From Neisseria sp. MVDL19-042950 (lineage in GTDB: Bacteria > Pseudomonadota > Gammaproteobacteria > Burkholderiales > Neisseriaceae), in NCBI RefSeq assembly GCF_030504625.1, contig NZ_JAUKWH010000005.1, forward strand, positions 70,602 to 134,601: a stretch of 64,000 bases of DNA, in the 5' to 3' direction. The notes under the pieces are model-generated. The model was not told the origin of the DNA, did no database searches, and saw only the letters and a program-made list of their open reading frames with translations. Position 1 is the stretch's first letter. Every line of letters begins with the position of its first letter. Below are positions 40,172 through 48,839 of this stretch, in pieces. Both the position numbers and the translations under genes were made by a program.

Positions 40172-40840
40172 CTATGCTGGTTCCGGTGGCGATGTTTTGC
40201 CGCCGATGCTGTCGGTATGCGGGTGCTGGCGCAACGATATATCGCCGGCCACCACGTCGCCGTCGGTGTTAAAGCTGCCGCCCGTTTGGTTAACATCGCC
40301 GCTAAAGGTGGCTCCGTTGCCGCCCTCGACGGCCATGCCGCCGTTGCCGTTGATTTGGCCTTGCGCCGTCAACACCGCACTAGTCTCCACCAACGGCGCG
40401 TTAAATTTGGCATCCGTGGCCGCATTAACCTCGTATTGTTTGCAGTTAACCCGGTACACGTCGCAATCGGCCTCAATGATTTTGCCTTGCTTAATCACGA
40501 TTTTTGCACCCTCATGATTAAAAATCGCCGTCTCGCCGGGCTTAAGGTTTTTGATGCGGTAGCTGCCGTGCTGGCTGCACACAATCACACCGTGCGACGT
40601 ATTGCCGCCCAGCGGTATCACTACCGCTTCGCTGCCCTCGGGCGGATGGCTGGCAAAGCCGTATTCCTGCAAATGCTCAAGGTCTTGCAGGGTTTCGCCG
40701 GCCAAGCCGCTCAACTGCACGCGCTGTATCGGCTCGGACGACACCACCAGCGTGATTTTGCCCCGAAAGGCCGCGCGCAGGGTTTCGCCGATATTTTTAG
40801 CAGTTTGCGCCGTTTTTTTCGCCAATTTACTCAAACTCAT
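40172..40840 (-). CDS. Baseplate spike protein, gpV family (Mu gp45)
   Basis: 222 residues; the central spike that punctures the outer membrane. The N-terminal OB-like region (VQLSGLAGETLQDLEHLQEYG) is followed by a beta-helical tip of strand repeats (NGNGGMAVEGGNGATFSGDV) ending in HPHTDSIGG. The HPH motif suggests a metal-binding apex as in P2 gpV and Mu gp45. Four-base overlap with the hub gene. Confidence 0.9.
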   Translation of the reverse strand: MSLSKLAKKTAQTAKNIGETLRAAFRGKITLVVSSEPIQRVQLSGLAGETLQDLEHLQEYGFASHPPEGSEAVVIPLGGNTSHGVIVCSQHGSYRIKNLKPGETAIFNHEGAKIVIKQGKIIEADCDVYRVNCKQYEVNAATDAKFNAPLVETSAVLTAQGQINGNGGMAVEGGNGATFSGDVNQTGGSFNTDGDVVAGDISLRQHPHTDSIGGKTSPPEPA

Positions 40841-41982
40841 TCAAACACCGCCGTTTCTGCTTGTTTTTTGCCGCCTTTTTTGCCCTTATGGCTCACGCCT
40901 TTGCGTTTGCCTTTGCGCTTGCGCGCCGCCTCGGCTTTTTTGGGGTAAGCGTCAGGTGTCCAAATGCCGTCCTCTTTGAGCCGCAGCTCGGTTTGCGTGC
41001 CGTCCATGCGGGATAGCATAAACCGCCGCCCCATCAGAAAAAACACCGCATCGATACCGTGCTCGTCGTCGATCACATGCACACGCTGGCCGGGTTGCCA
41101 TAATACGCCGTCGCGGGTTTTATGGCCGCCCACGGTTATCGTGAGCGTGAATCCCTCCAGCCGCCAGTCGGCCAGCTGCTTTTTAGCCTGCTTTTGCAAT
41201 GCGGCCAAATTGTCGGCATCGGACACCACCACCGTTTTGGGGCGGTGCAGCGTCATGGTCGGGTCTTTGTACACCCACTTTAAATCGTGTTTGGCGCTGT
41301 CGCCGCTGCGGCCGTGCGATTGCGCCAAAAAAGTAACCTCGGAAAAGCGGTTGTCGGTATCCCACTCAATATCCATGCGCTCGATATTGCGGCGGCTGTC
41401 GGTGCGACTCCAGCACAATGTCGCCACCGGCGGGCTGCTGTAATCCGCACCGCCCACTACTAACGTGCCGTCCGGCTCCTGCCACGGATGCAGCCCGACC
41501 GAGTTGGCAATATGGGTTAACGCCTGCCATACGGTTTCGCCCGGCTCGATGTCGATTTTGTCCAAAGCAGGGTTGTTTTCCGCTTTGAGTTTTACCGTCT
41601 TAATCTGCGGCCACGGTGCGGCCAGCTTTTTGGCTGCATCCAATACCGTCATGCCCTTAACATTGAGCTGCGGCGCGGAGCAATCCACCAAAAAACCGGC
41701 CAAATCACGCCCGCTTAAGCTCAACTCGCGGCTGCCCTTGCTTTTGCCGTGGCGCTGGCTGCCGATGATGCCCGTCATCACGGTTTGGCCGTCTATTACC
41801 ACTTCGCAGGTTTCGCCGCTCAAATCGGGTATGGCCGCCTCCGGCCCCGACCTGCCGATAGAAAAATCGAAGCTGTCGGCGGGGATTAAAAAGTCGCTGT
41901 CGATGTCGTAGCGCTCCCAGTGGCGGTGCTCTTTACCGCCCACGCGCACCGACACGGCATAACCGTATGAATTATTTTGCAT
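40837..41982 (-). CDS. Baseplate hub protein (Mu gpP/gp44)
   Basis: 381 residues; late-control D-like hub that caps the tail tube and holds the spike. N-terminal YAVSVRVGGKEHRHW, the DFSIGRSGPE and LSGRDLAGFLVDCSAP segments and the C-terminal VHVIDDEHGIDAVFFLMGRR agree with Mu P proteins. The tail is very basic (KKRKGKRKGVSHKGKKGGKK-like run). Overlaps gpN-like gene by eleven bases. Confidence 0.9.
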   Translation of the reverse strand: MQNNSYGYAVSVRVGGKEHRHWERYDIDSDFLIPADSFDFSIGRSGPEAAIPDLSGETCEVVIDGQTVMTGIIGSQRHGKSKGSRELSLSGRDLAGFLVDCSAPQLNVKGMTVLDAAKKLAAPWPQIKTVKLKAENNPALDKIDIEPGETVWQALTHIANSVGLHPWQEPDGTLVVGGADYSSPPVATLCWSRTDSRRNIERMDIEWDTDNRFSEVTFLAQSHGRSGDSAKHDLKWVYKDPTMTLHRPKTVVVSDADNLAALQKQAKKQLADWRLEGFTLTITVGGHKTRDGVLWQPGQRVHVIDDEHGIDAVFFLMGRRFMLSRMDGTQTELRLKEDGIWTPDAYPKKAEAARKRKGKRKGVSHKGKKGGKKQAETAVFE

Positions 41983-43303
41983 AGCTGTTGACCAAAGTGC
42001 CGCGCTTGATAAACGCGGGGTGGTGGATATGGGGATTGAGCCGCATCAGCTCTGCTGCGCGGCCGATATCGCCGTAAAACTCATGGGCGATTTGGTGTAT
42101 CGTGCCGTCGATTGGGGCTTGGCGCACAATCAGCGGCGGTTTTTGGTTGATGGCCGCCGCAACCAACGCATTCAGACGGCCTGCCGCCGCGCGCAGGGAT
42201 TCTGCCGTTTGGTAAGCCTCGGTATACACGGCGTTGGCCGTCAGAGTGCCCGACTCGGCAGCAGCCGTCTGCACCGCCCGCAAGGCGGCAATCTCGGCCT
42301 GCATACGGCGGCGCATGGCGCGGTTAACCCCAATCAAATCGGGCGCGGTCATCTCTTCGCCGTGCGCCTCGATTAATGCCGTTGCCACCGACAACAGCGA
42401 TGCCGTCGATAACAGGCGCACCGCCTGCGCCACCGGCTGCACTTGTTTGGCGGTTAAACGGTTCAAGCGGCTTTGCAGGCCGTCTGAAAAACGGCCGGTA
42501 AGCAAATTATCAGGGAAAGCGGCGGCACGGTCGGCAACAGCCGCAGCCCCGTCAAACCGCTGCCGCGGCGACCAGCCGGCATGGTGCATAGCATCATCGG
42601 CCAAACCCGCCTCACGGCGCATGCCGGTATCCACCATAACCGCCATATCGGCAAACAACTTGGCCGATCCGCTTTTAAACGCCGCTGCGCTGTATCCGCC
42701 CCGATCGGGAAAGGCGATTTTGTCCAAATCAAACAAACGGCGCACTGCGCTAAACGTACCCGATGCCGCACTCCAAATGCCCAGTGCGCTGCCCCATAAA
42801 GCCGATACGCCCGCATCCACCGCCAGCACCGCATCAATAAAGCCGATAGCCGCCTCGCGGTAGGTGTCGATATCGGCAATCAATGCCTCAAGCTCGACCA
42901 AAAAGGCGTTTTCAAATACAAAGATTTCCTGCGCTTCGGCCGCTTCGCGGAAAGTAATATCGATGCCCGCATAATCCACATAATCGGCCTCATGGCGGTA
43001 GCTCCATGATGCCGCAATCATGTTGTGCATCCGCCCCCAAACAGGGTGCACCAGCACGCCGCCGCCCGGCTGCTCCAGCGCATCCAGCAGCTTTTTCAGA
43101 CGGCCTGCATAGCCCTTGCCCCAAAACACCGCATTAATCTGCACCTGCCGCCCGGTTGTGCCCATATCCTCAAGGTCGATACCCTGCACAAACGGCCGCG
43201 CATGCTCGGCCAATGCCTTGCCGTTGCTCTCGTCCACCGCCTCAATATCAAACCCGACGCCCTTGTAAGACGCGTCCTGCAATAAGGTATGCCATCCGCT
43301 CAT
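41972..43303 (-). CDS. DNA circulation protein, gpN family (Mu gp43)
   Basis: 443 residues. The N-terminal DNA-circulation domain is seen as WHTLLQDASYKGVGFDIEAV, GKALAEHARPF and GVLVHPVWGRMHNMIAASW. The C-terminus contains a LysM-like tail (DGTIHQIAHEFYGDIGRAAELM), typical of tail proteins that contact the baseplate. The protein is a Mu tail/injection component. Overlaps the tape measure gene by four bases. Confidence 0.9.
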   Translation of the reverse strand: MSGWHTLLQDASYKGVGFDIEAVDESNGKALAEHARPFVQGIDLEDMGTTGRQVQINAVFWGKGYAGRLKKLLDALEQPGGGVLVHPVWGRMHNMIAASWSYRHEADYVDYAGIDITFREAAEAQEIFVFENAFLVELEALIADIDTYREAAIGFIDAVLAVDAGVSALWGSALGIWSAASGTFSAVRRLFDLDKIAFPDRGGYSAAAFKSGSAKLFADMAVMVDTGMRREAGLADDAMHHAGWSPRQRFDGAAAVADRAAAFPDNLLTGRFSDGLQSRLNRLTAKQVQPVAQAVRLLSTASLLSVATALIEAHGEEMTAPDLIGVNRAMRRRMQAEIAALRAVQTAAAESGTLTANAVYTEAYQTAESLRAAAGRLNALVAAAINQKPPLIVRQAPIDGTIHQIAHEFYGDIGRAAELMRLNPHIHHPAFIKRGTLVNSYAK

Positions 43304-45498
43304 TGGCCCGCTCCACGGCCGAACATGGCCACTTGATACCGCGATACCTCGTGGGCAATCACGCGCCCGTCGAGCGTTACCGTCATATTGTTGTTGATGG
43401 TTTGGTTGGCCGCCGCCAGCGTGCTGTTAATTTGATTCAGCCCGCCCGTTACCGCCGCCGTCTCGGCATTCAGCGCGGCTTGATATTGCGCCGTTTGCTC
43501 GATAATCGCAGCTTGATAAGCGGCGGTTTGCTGGGTAATGACGGGCGCAAGCGGTTCGGCGGGTTTAAGGGGTTCGAGCGGCTTTAAGGGTTGCAAGGGT
43601 TCGGCAGCCATGCCCGCAGGTTTGGGCGGCGGGTTTTCTTTCCATGCATCGGTAATGGCCGCTGTCAACAAGCCGCCGACCGCCCCAATTGCGGCACCGA
43701 TGGCCGTGCCGATACCCGGGATAATCGAGCCGACGGCCGCACCCAAAGCCGCGCCGCTTAAAGCAGACTCGGCATATCCCGCCGCGCGGCTGTTTAGGCC
43801 GCCCTCTGTAAATCCCTTACCCTCATTGCGGTTGATGCGGCTGTTGGCATCCCATAAACCCAAACCGCCCGCAGCAGCACCGATACCAACAAGGCCGAAG
43901 CGTGCGGCCGTGCCGACCGCCCCCGCACCGCCACCCAAACCGCCACCGCCCAACACACCCATCAAGCCTTGAGCCGCCGCAGCAGCCATTGCGGCAGCGG
44001 CAAGCGTTTGCAGGGCTAAGGTTGCATTGGGAAATTCGGCAGTCAAAGATTTCAAGCCTGTTTCAGCCTCAATTAAAGGCTCCGTAAGCGCATCTTGTCC
44101 AAGCAATGCTTTTGCTTCTGCTTGCTCTTGCTTGTAAGCGGCGCTACTCTCCATAACCGCCAATTTTTTATCCACTAAACTGTTTTGCGGATTTAGGCCG
44201 AGCAAGCCTTGCATATATTCCTGCACCTGTTGCGTATCTGCTGCCGCCAGCAAACCGCCTTTGGCTTGGATGTCTGGCAAGATCGACGACAACACAAAAC
44301 CCTTCATAATATTCATTTGGCTTTTAGCTGTTTCGTCGCCTGCATCCGCTTTTTTCTTAAAAGCTTGGTATTCCTTGTCTTTTTCCAACATGGAATCTGC
44401 CAATCGCGCCAACACCTGCACTGCACTCTCGCCGTTTTCCTTACCCTTTAAAACCGATGCTTGCCAATCAATACCTTTGCCCGGCTGTTGCGGATTAACC
44501 ATTTTCGACAAACGTTTGGTAGTATCGGCAGATAAGGTTTTTTCCAGCAGATTGCGCACATTATTGGCCGCCTCGCTGTTTGACCCGGCTTTATTAGCCG
44601 CCGATTGCAAAGTAGAAAGAAGAAAACCGAAACCTTGCAGCCCGTCCATACCCGCAGCTTTCGCGGCAGGCAGCAAGGCAGGTAGCTCGCGTACCATGTC
44701 GGCAATTTCAAAATTACCCTGCATGCCCGATTTCATCGCATATTCGAAGGCTTTGGATAATTCATCGCCTTTAAAGCCGAAGTCGGAAAGAACTTTGAAA
44801 AGCTTGGCCGTATCTTGCGGATTGTATTGTCCGACTCCTTCGGCGGAAGCCAGCATAGCCCTATGAGAGGACTGGGCATTGGCGCGCGCCTGATCAAAAC
44901 TCATACCGTTGGCCATCATGCTGTTAATCAGCTGTAAAGCTGCGTCCGCAGTGCCGCCGTTGGTATCCACCAATTCCTTAACCAATGCTCGGATTTCGCC
45001 TTTACCTTCTTTGGCAATCCAGTCTGCCGACTTGCTGTTATCTTCTCCATAAGCCTGCCAAGCTACTTGAGTGATATTGGCATCCAATTGTTTTTGGTTA
45101 TCCATTGCAGGTTTTAAAACGCCATACGCTGCCGCCCCCCCGGCAAACACTGCCGCGCCCGCAGCCATGCCTTTTTGCAGACCGGCACCTCGCCCCAACT
45201 CTGCATTTAGCTCTTTCAATTTTTGCTTATGTGCTTGTGCTGCGCGCGCCAAATCGTTTTGCGAAGCCGTGCCACTGCGACGCAGCCTGTTATAGGCCGC
45301 TTCTGTTGCACGGATTTCGCGCTGTATTGCTTTTTCTGAGCGGATACCCGCTATTTCATAAGGCTTGTGTGCGCGCGCCATTTGCATACGCGATGTGGCC
45401 GTGCGCTGCAATTGCCGCTCGGTTTCGGCCAAAAGCCGCTTTGCGCCGTCATCCCGCCCGGTCAGCGACAACACCAGTTTCATTAATCCGTTTGCCAT
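43300..45498 (-). CDS. Tail tape measure protein
   Basis: 732 residues; sets tail length and is injected with DNA. N-terminal coiled region, TP901-type core (QKQLDANITQVAWQAYGEDN, ALQLINSMMANGMSF), then glycine/alanine-rich hydrophobic segments (LLGVLGGGGLGGGAGAVG region, SALSGAALGAAVGSIIPGIG) and a proline-rich repeat of PLKPLEPLKPAEPL type. The ATG follows a seven-T run of a hairpin with no separate ribosome site; the only AAGG is inside the hairpin arm. Confidence 0.9.
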   Translation of the reverse strand: MANGLMKLVLSLTGRDDGAKRLLAETERQLQRTATSRMQMARAHKPYEIAGIRSEKAIQREIRATEAAYNRLRRSGTASQNDLARAAQAHKQKLKELNAELGRGAGLQKGMAAGAAVFAGGAAAYGVLKPAMDNQKQLDANITQVAWQAYGEDNSKSADWIAKEGKGEIRALVKELVDTNGGTADAALQLINSMMANGMSFDQARANAQSSHRAMLASAEGVGQYNPQDTAKLFKVLSDFGFKGDELSKAFEYAMKSGMQGNFEIADMVRELPALLPAAKAAGMDGLQGFGFLLSTLQSAANKAGSNSEAANNVRNLLEKTLSADTTKRLSKMVNPQQPGKGIDWQASVLKGKENGESAVQVLARLADSMLEKDKEYQAFKKKADAGDETAKSQMNIMKGFVLSSILPDIQAKGGLLAAADTQQVQEYMQGLLGLNPQNSLVDKKLAVMESSAAYKQEQAEAKALLGQDALTEPLIEAETGLKSLTAEFPNATLALQTLAAAAMAAAAAQGLMGVLGGGGLGGGAGAVGTAARFGLVGIGAAAGGLGLWDANSRINRNEGKGFTEGGLNSRAAGYAESALSGAALGAAVGSIIPGIGTAIGAAIGAVGGLLTAAITDAWKENPPPKPAGMAAEPLQPLKPLEPLKPAEPLAPVITQQTAAYQAAIIEQTAQYQAALNAETAAVTGGLNQINSTLAAANQTINNNMTVTLDGRVIAHEVSRYQVAMFGRGAGQ

Positions 45499-45506
45499 AA
45501 AAAAAC

Positions 45507-45553
45507 AGCCTTTAAACTCACATTAACTCACGGTTAATTATGGTTTAAAGGCT
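45507..45553 (-). terminator. Nested hairpin terminator directly before tape measure gene
   Basis: Eleven-base arms AGCCTTTAAAC/GTTTAAAGGCT enclose a six-base stem ATTAAC/GTTAAT. Read leftward it is followed by seven T residues that run into the tape measure ATG at 45498. It looks like the terminator of the lipoprotein cassette upstream and also covers the only purine-rich ribosome site. A smaller palindrome GGGCTTCAAGCCC lies at 45573-45585. Confidence 0.65.
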
Positions 45554-45599
45554 ATTTGAATCGGGATTTAAGGGGCTTCAAGCCCTTTTAGTCTATGCC

Positions 45600-46127
45600 T
45601 TATTTGATTTCCTCAAGTTTCCTGCCCTTATCGGTAAACCAAACATGATATTTTTTTCCCTTTGACTCATGAATATATTGCTCCAATTTACCGTTTTTAG
45701 CATCCTCAAGAGCCAATGCCGCAATACTGTGGTTACCTCCTTTGATCACTTCTTTTTTGAGCATTTGACCACCAGAGAAAATCATCATCTTAATAAAGCT
45801 GCAATCTCCTTCGCACTCAATAACTTGGCTTAGGCCGTTTTCAGAATTGAAGAGTTGATGCTTTCCGTCTTTGCTGCCGGAATAACGCAACATCAAAACA
45901 TGATTTGCGGCCTGACCTTGATTAGCCGCATCGTGGCTGATAACTTGTTCATATCCGTATTCCAGCCCATCTTTCAAAGAATAGTAATGCGCAGGGGAGA
46001 TTGGCTCAGGTTTAGATTCAGATAAGCTTTCTGCTTCCGCCGTTTGTACAGGCGCATTACTTCCTGAATCACCCCCGCAAGCCGAAAGTGCAAAACATAG
46101 TGACGCAAGATAAAACATCTTCCTCAT
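45600..46127 (-). CDS. Prophage-encoded lipoprotein (moron candidate)
   Basis: About 175 residues from the ATG at 46127 (MRKMFYLASLCFAL), with GAGG upstream. The lipobox LSAC puts the lipid cysteine at residue 17, followed by GGDSGSN, a Ser/Glu/Pro linker and a soluble domain with a CEGDC pair and FTDKGRKLEEI near the end. Not recognised beyond that. It interrupts the conserved chaperone-tape measure junction, has an apparent promoter and terminators on both sides, and is more A+T-rich than the tail genes. Lysogenic surface change or superinfection exclusion is possible but inferred. Confidence 0.8.
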   Translation of the reverse strand: MRKMFYLASLCFALSACGGDSGSNAPVQTAEAESLSESKPEPISPAHYYSLKDGLEYGYEQVISHDAANQGQAANHVLMLRYSGSKDGKHQLFNSENGLSQVIECEGDCSFIKMMIFSGGQMLKKEVIKGGNHSIAALALEDAKNGKLEQYIHESKGKKYHVWFTDKGRKLEEIK

Positions 46128-46160
46128 TTTTAACCTCTCTTTGATTCCGTAATAAAAAAA

Positions 46161-46193
46161 GCCGTGCAAAATCGCACGGCCATGATTTTAACA
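46161..46193 (-). promoter_or_regulatory. Late-operon terminator overlapped by extended -10 promoter
   Basis: Hairpin GCCGTGC/GCACGGC (46161-46180) with seven T residues leftward terminates transcripts from the tail genes. An extended -10, TGTTAAAAT read leftward, sits at 46193-46185; transcription from it would begin inside the first hairpin arm and so avoid the terminator. The -35 is poor. Confidence 0.5.
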
Positions 46194-46200
46194 TATCTTA

Positions 46201-46355
46201 TCACTTGCTTGGCTTAGGCAACCGCCTCGAGATAATCACTCCGTCATCCGTGGGCTTTTTAACGCCCAAGCTGTCCAAGATGTCTCCAAACCAAGCCACC
46301 AGCTCGGCGTGGCACATACCGGCCACGGCATCGGCGGATATGCCCGCTTTGGCCA
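46201..46355 (-). CDS. Frameshift extension of tail assembly chaperone (gp41')
   Basis: In the -1 frame relative to the chaperone, an open frame continues to the TGA at 46201 with the family-like segment SVILMAKAGISADAVAGMCH then ELVAWFGDIL. The two frames overlap from before 46420; a run GAAAAAC at 46418-46412 is the best slip site. It may instead be translated separately from the ATG near 46346. Long-tailed phages make a chaperone and a frameshifted longer form here. Confidence 0.65.
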
Positions 46356-46784
46356 TCAAGATGACGGATTGTCGGTAATTGCGGTGGCAGTTGCGGTAGT
46401 TTCGGGACTCGGTTTTTCGGCGGCCGCCGTGGTGTTCCCGGGGTTTGTCCCAGCGGCGGTGTATTTTGCCCGCAGGTCGTCCTGTGCGGCCAAGATGATG
46501 CCGTAGTCTTCGCCGGTCAGATTTTCCGCTAAGTATTCGGCGGTTAGCTGCTCGGGTGCGATGCCCTCAACGGTAAGCTGCTCCGCCCAATAAGCCAAGG
46601 TTTCAGTCATCAGGGCGCGGGCTTTGCCGCTTTCGCTTTGCGCTTCGCCCAAATCCATATCTTCCAATGCCGCCTGCGCGCGCAGTTCGCCGCCGATGGT
46701 CAGCGGCCGCAGCGCGGCGCGTTTGGCCACACCGCCGCCGTCTGGCAAGGGCAGGCCCCACACCAAATCAAACTCGTGTTTCAT
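46356..46784 (-). CDS. Tail assembly chaperone (Mu gp41-like)
   Basis: 142 residues, N-terminus MKHEFDLVWGLPLPDGGGVAKRA, then an acidic helical region (LEDMDLGEAQSESGKARALM) and a Thr/Ala/Pro-rich tail. It lies between the tail tube gene and the tape measure, the position of frameshifting tail chaperones. The tail-rich C-terminus is probably what is replaced when ribosomes shift into the next frame. Six bases downstream of the tail tube gene. Confidence 0.8.
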   Translation of the reverse strand: MKHEFDLVWGLPLPDGGGVAKRAALRPLTIGGELRAQAALEDMDLGEAQSESGKARALMTETLAYWAEQLTVEGIAPEQLTAEYLAENLTGEDYGIILAAQDDLRAKYTAAGTNPGNTTAAAEKPSPETTATATAITDNPSS

Positions 46785-46790
46785 GCGGTA

Positions 46791-47168
46791 TTACTCCGTG
46801 ATTTTGTGCAGTGCCACCATCTCGATATCGATAACTGCTTCCCCTTCCGATTGGTATTGCTCGCCGGTGTCAACCGTAAAGCAGTCGAGATAGGATGTGC
46901 GTTTGTCTTCTTGGTTGATGGGGTAGATGGTAATTTTGGCTTTGGTAATCTTGTCCCAATGCACCGCACGGTCGTCGAGCGGGATGGCTGCGGTAATGCT
47001 TAATTTGTGTTCCGTTACGCCGTCGCAATAACCGTTTACACGGCCGTTGCGGTTCATGGTTCTTACCGGCTTGCGGCCTGTCATAGTTTGCGGCTTGATG
47101 CTCACAATCTCGATGTCGCGGCCGTTAACCTCCATGATCACCGCGCCGGCATAAGTTGCATCGCTCAT
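46791..47168 (-). CDS. Tail tube protein (Mu gpM)
   Basis: 125 residues; inner tube of the contractile tail. YAGAVIMEVNGRDIEIVSI at the start and NRNGRVNGYCDGVTEHKLSI in the middle fit Mu-type tube proteins. The ribosome site AAAAAAAGGA lies before ATG 47168. It is separated from the sheath gene by 64 bases that contain a 39-base hairpin repeated elsewhere in the prophage. Confidence 0.88.
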   Translation of the reverse strand: MSDATYAGAVIMEVNGRDIEIVSIKPQTMTGRKPVRTMNRNGRVNGYCDGVTEHKLSITAAIPLDDRAVHWDKITKAKITIYPINQEDKRTSYLDCFTVDTGEQYQSEGEAVIDIEMVALHKITE

Positions 47169-47189
47169 GTTTTATCCTTTTTTTAAGGT

Positions 47190-47228
47190 TTCAGACGGCC
47201 TTTAAAACAGGTTTAAACGCCGTCTGAA
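47190..47228. repeat. 39-base hairpin repeat, copy 1
   Basis: TTCAGACGGC and GCCGTCTGAA flank a second palindrome TTTAAA...TTTAAA with a five-base loop. An identical 39-base copy is at 50295-50333. Probable terminator or RNA-processing hairpin between sheath and tube genes; the left half contains a full uptake sequence. Confidence 0.7.
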
Positions 47229-47232
47229 AGGG

Positions 47233-48642
47233 TTACAAAATCAAATCAATGCGCCCGGCAAACACATGCAGGCCGTTGACCACGTCGGCGGGGATGATGG
47301 CATTCACGCGGTTGGGGTCGTTTTGCGCACGCGCCACCACCAGCTTGCCTTTGTTGGCCTCGGCGTTTTCGATGATTTCGGCTTGGTCGAGCTTGATTAA
47401 TACGTCCAAAATCTCGCTCTTAACCTTGGGCAGCAGGCGGTCGCTCAATTTGTCGCGAGGGAAACGCAGGGCAATGCGCTCTTTAACGCTGCGGCGCACA
47501 TAATCCAGCGTGCGGATGGTGGTAATGTCGAGTAGTGCCGGGTCGTCGGTGTTATTGGCCGATTTGGTGTAGGTGGATACCGCACGCATAATCTGCACGC
47601 GGTTGTTCACTACGGTTAACGGCGTGATACCGTTGTAAAGCGCGTTGTTGCACTCGGCAAACAGCGGCCATTGCACATCGGGCGTAATATTCAGCCCTTT
47701 GATTTCCAGCGTATTCAGCGGCTTGGCGGGGTCTTCTTCAAAGGCCAGCACCGCCGCATAGCCCGCGGCAATGATGCCGTTTTGCTCCGCTGCGCCCTTA
47801 TACCATGCGGCTGTAATGCGGCCGTCGTTGATTTTGCCGGCCGCTGTGGTTGCCGTGCTCAATGTAGTGCCCAAACCCAATACGCCGATACAGCCGCGCT
47901 GCTCGATGGCATTGGATACCGCCGTAATATGGTCGCTTAAGGCTTTGGCATTCGCTCCGTCGCTAAATGCGCTGCAAATGATGTGGTAGTGTTTACCGGC
48001 CACTTTGGTAACCGCGGCGGCAATGTCGGGGTTTTTGGCACCGGAAACACCTTTGGCAATCTGATAGGTCAAACCGGTGCTGCCGGTACCGGCAGCCACG
48101 GCAGTCTCGTTGCCGATTTCGCCTTTGTGTTTCGCTGTGAGCGTAATGGCGGCAGTATTGACAGCCGCGGTAACGGTAACGTCTGCCGCGTCAATAACGG
48201 TTTTCAAGCGGGCGGCTACAACGGCGGCGGTTTCGCCGGTGCTGACGGCGGTACTCACATTCATGCCGCCTATGGTCAGCTCTACCACGCCCGGTGCGGT
48301 TGCAGTACCGGCAAGCGTTACGGTCGATGTGGCCGCAATACCTGATTCATGGTCGGCCAAACCGATAACGGTCAAGTCGAGATAGGGATTGTTCATGAAT
48401 GCTTGGCGAACCATCAGATGGGCCAACGAGCCTTTGCCGAACATCTCCGCGGCTTCCGCATCGCTGAACATCTGCACCGGTTTTAGGGCAGGTTGTCTGC
48501 CTCCTGCCAAGATGGGCGCGAGCATCAGTACTTTTTGCGGATTTTGCGGCAAACCTTGCACCGCATTGCGGGTGTTAAATTCAATATACTGGCCGGGCAC
48601 GCGGATGCTGCCCGGAATCGTGTCAAAATCAATATGGGGCAT
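47233..48642 (-). CDS. Contractile tail sheath protein (Mu gpL)
   Basis: 469 residues. N-terminal IDFDTIPGSIRVPGQYIEFN and LMLAPILAGG segments, a Thr/Ala/Val-rich inserted domain, and a C-terminal core RTLDYVRRSVKERIALRFPR with IIPADVVNGLHVFAGRIDLIL agree with Mu-type sheaths. It polymerises around the tube and contracts on infection. Two bases after the DUF2635 gene. Confidence 0.93.
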   Translation of the reverse strand: MPHIDFDTIPGSIRVPGQYIEFNTRNAVQGLPQNPQKVLMLAPILAGGRQPALKPVQMFSDAEAAEMFGKGSLAHLMVRQAFMNNPYLDLTVIGLADHESGIAATSTVTLAGTATAPGVVELTIGGMNVSTAVSTGETAAVVAARLKTVIDAADVTVTAAVNTAAITLTAKHKGEIGNETAVAAGTGSTGLTYQIAKGVSGAKNPDIAAAVTKVAGKHYHIICSAFSDGANAKALSDHITAVSNAIEQRGCIGVLGLGTTLSTATTAAGKINDGRITAAWYKGAAEQNGIIAAGYAAVLAFEEDPAKPLNTLEIKGLNITPDVQWPLFAECNNALYNGITPLTVVNNRVQIMRAVSTYTKSANNTDDPALLDITTIRTLDYVRRSVKERIALRFPRDKLSDRLLPKVKSEILDVLIKLDQAEIIENAEANKGKLVVARAQNDPNRVNAIIPADVVNGLHVFAGRIDLIL

Positions 48643-48644
48643 CG

Positions 48645-48839
48645 TTACTCTCCCTTAGCATTACGGGTTTTGGTATTTGGGGCGGGATCCTCAACCACCA
48701 CCAAATCACCGTCGTCAATCATGCGTTGGTAATACAGGCTGCCGTCCACTTCCACCGGCTCTTGGCCGATATACTCGTGCGGGTTGTGCTCGGCCGGCAC
48801 ACGCAGGCCGTCTGCCGCCGCTACTTTGATTTTGCTCAT
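48645..48839 (-). CDS. DUF2635 protein (Mu gp38-like)
   Basis: 64 residues with VPAEHNPHEYIGQEPVEVD and YYQRMIDDGDLVVVE, the signature of the small protein that always precedes the sheath gene in Mu-like phages. Role unknown, probably tail assembly. Four-base overlap with the preceding gene. Confidence 0.85.
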   Translation of the reverse strand: MSKIKVAAADGLRVPAEHNPHEYIGQEPVEVDGSLYYQRMIDDGDLVVVEDPAPNTKTRNAKGE

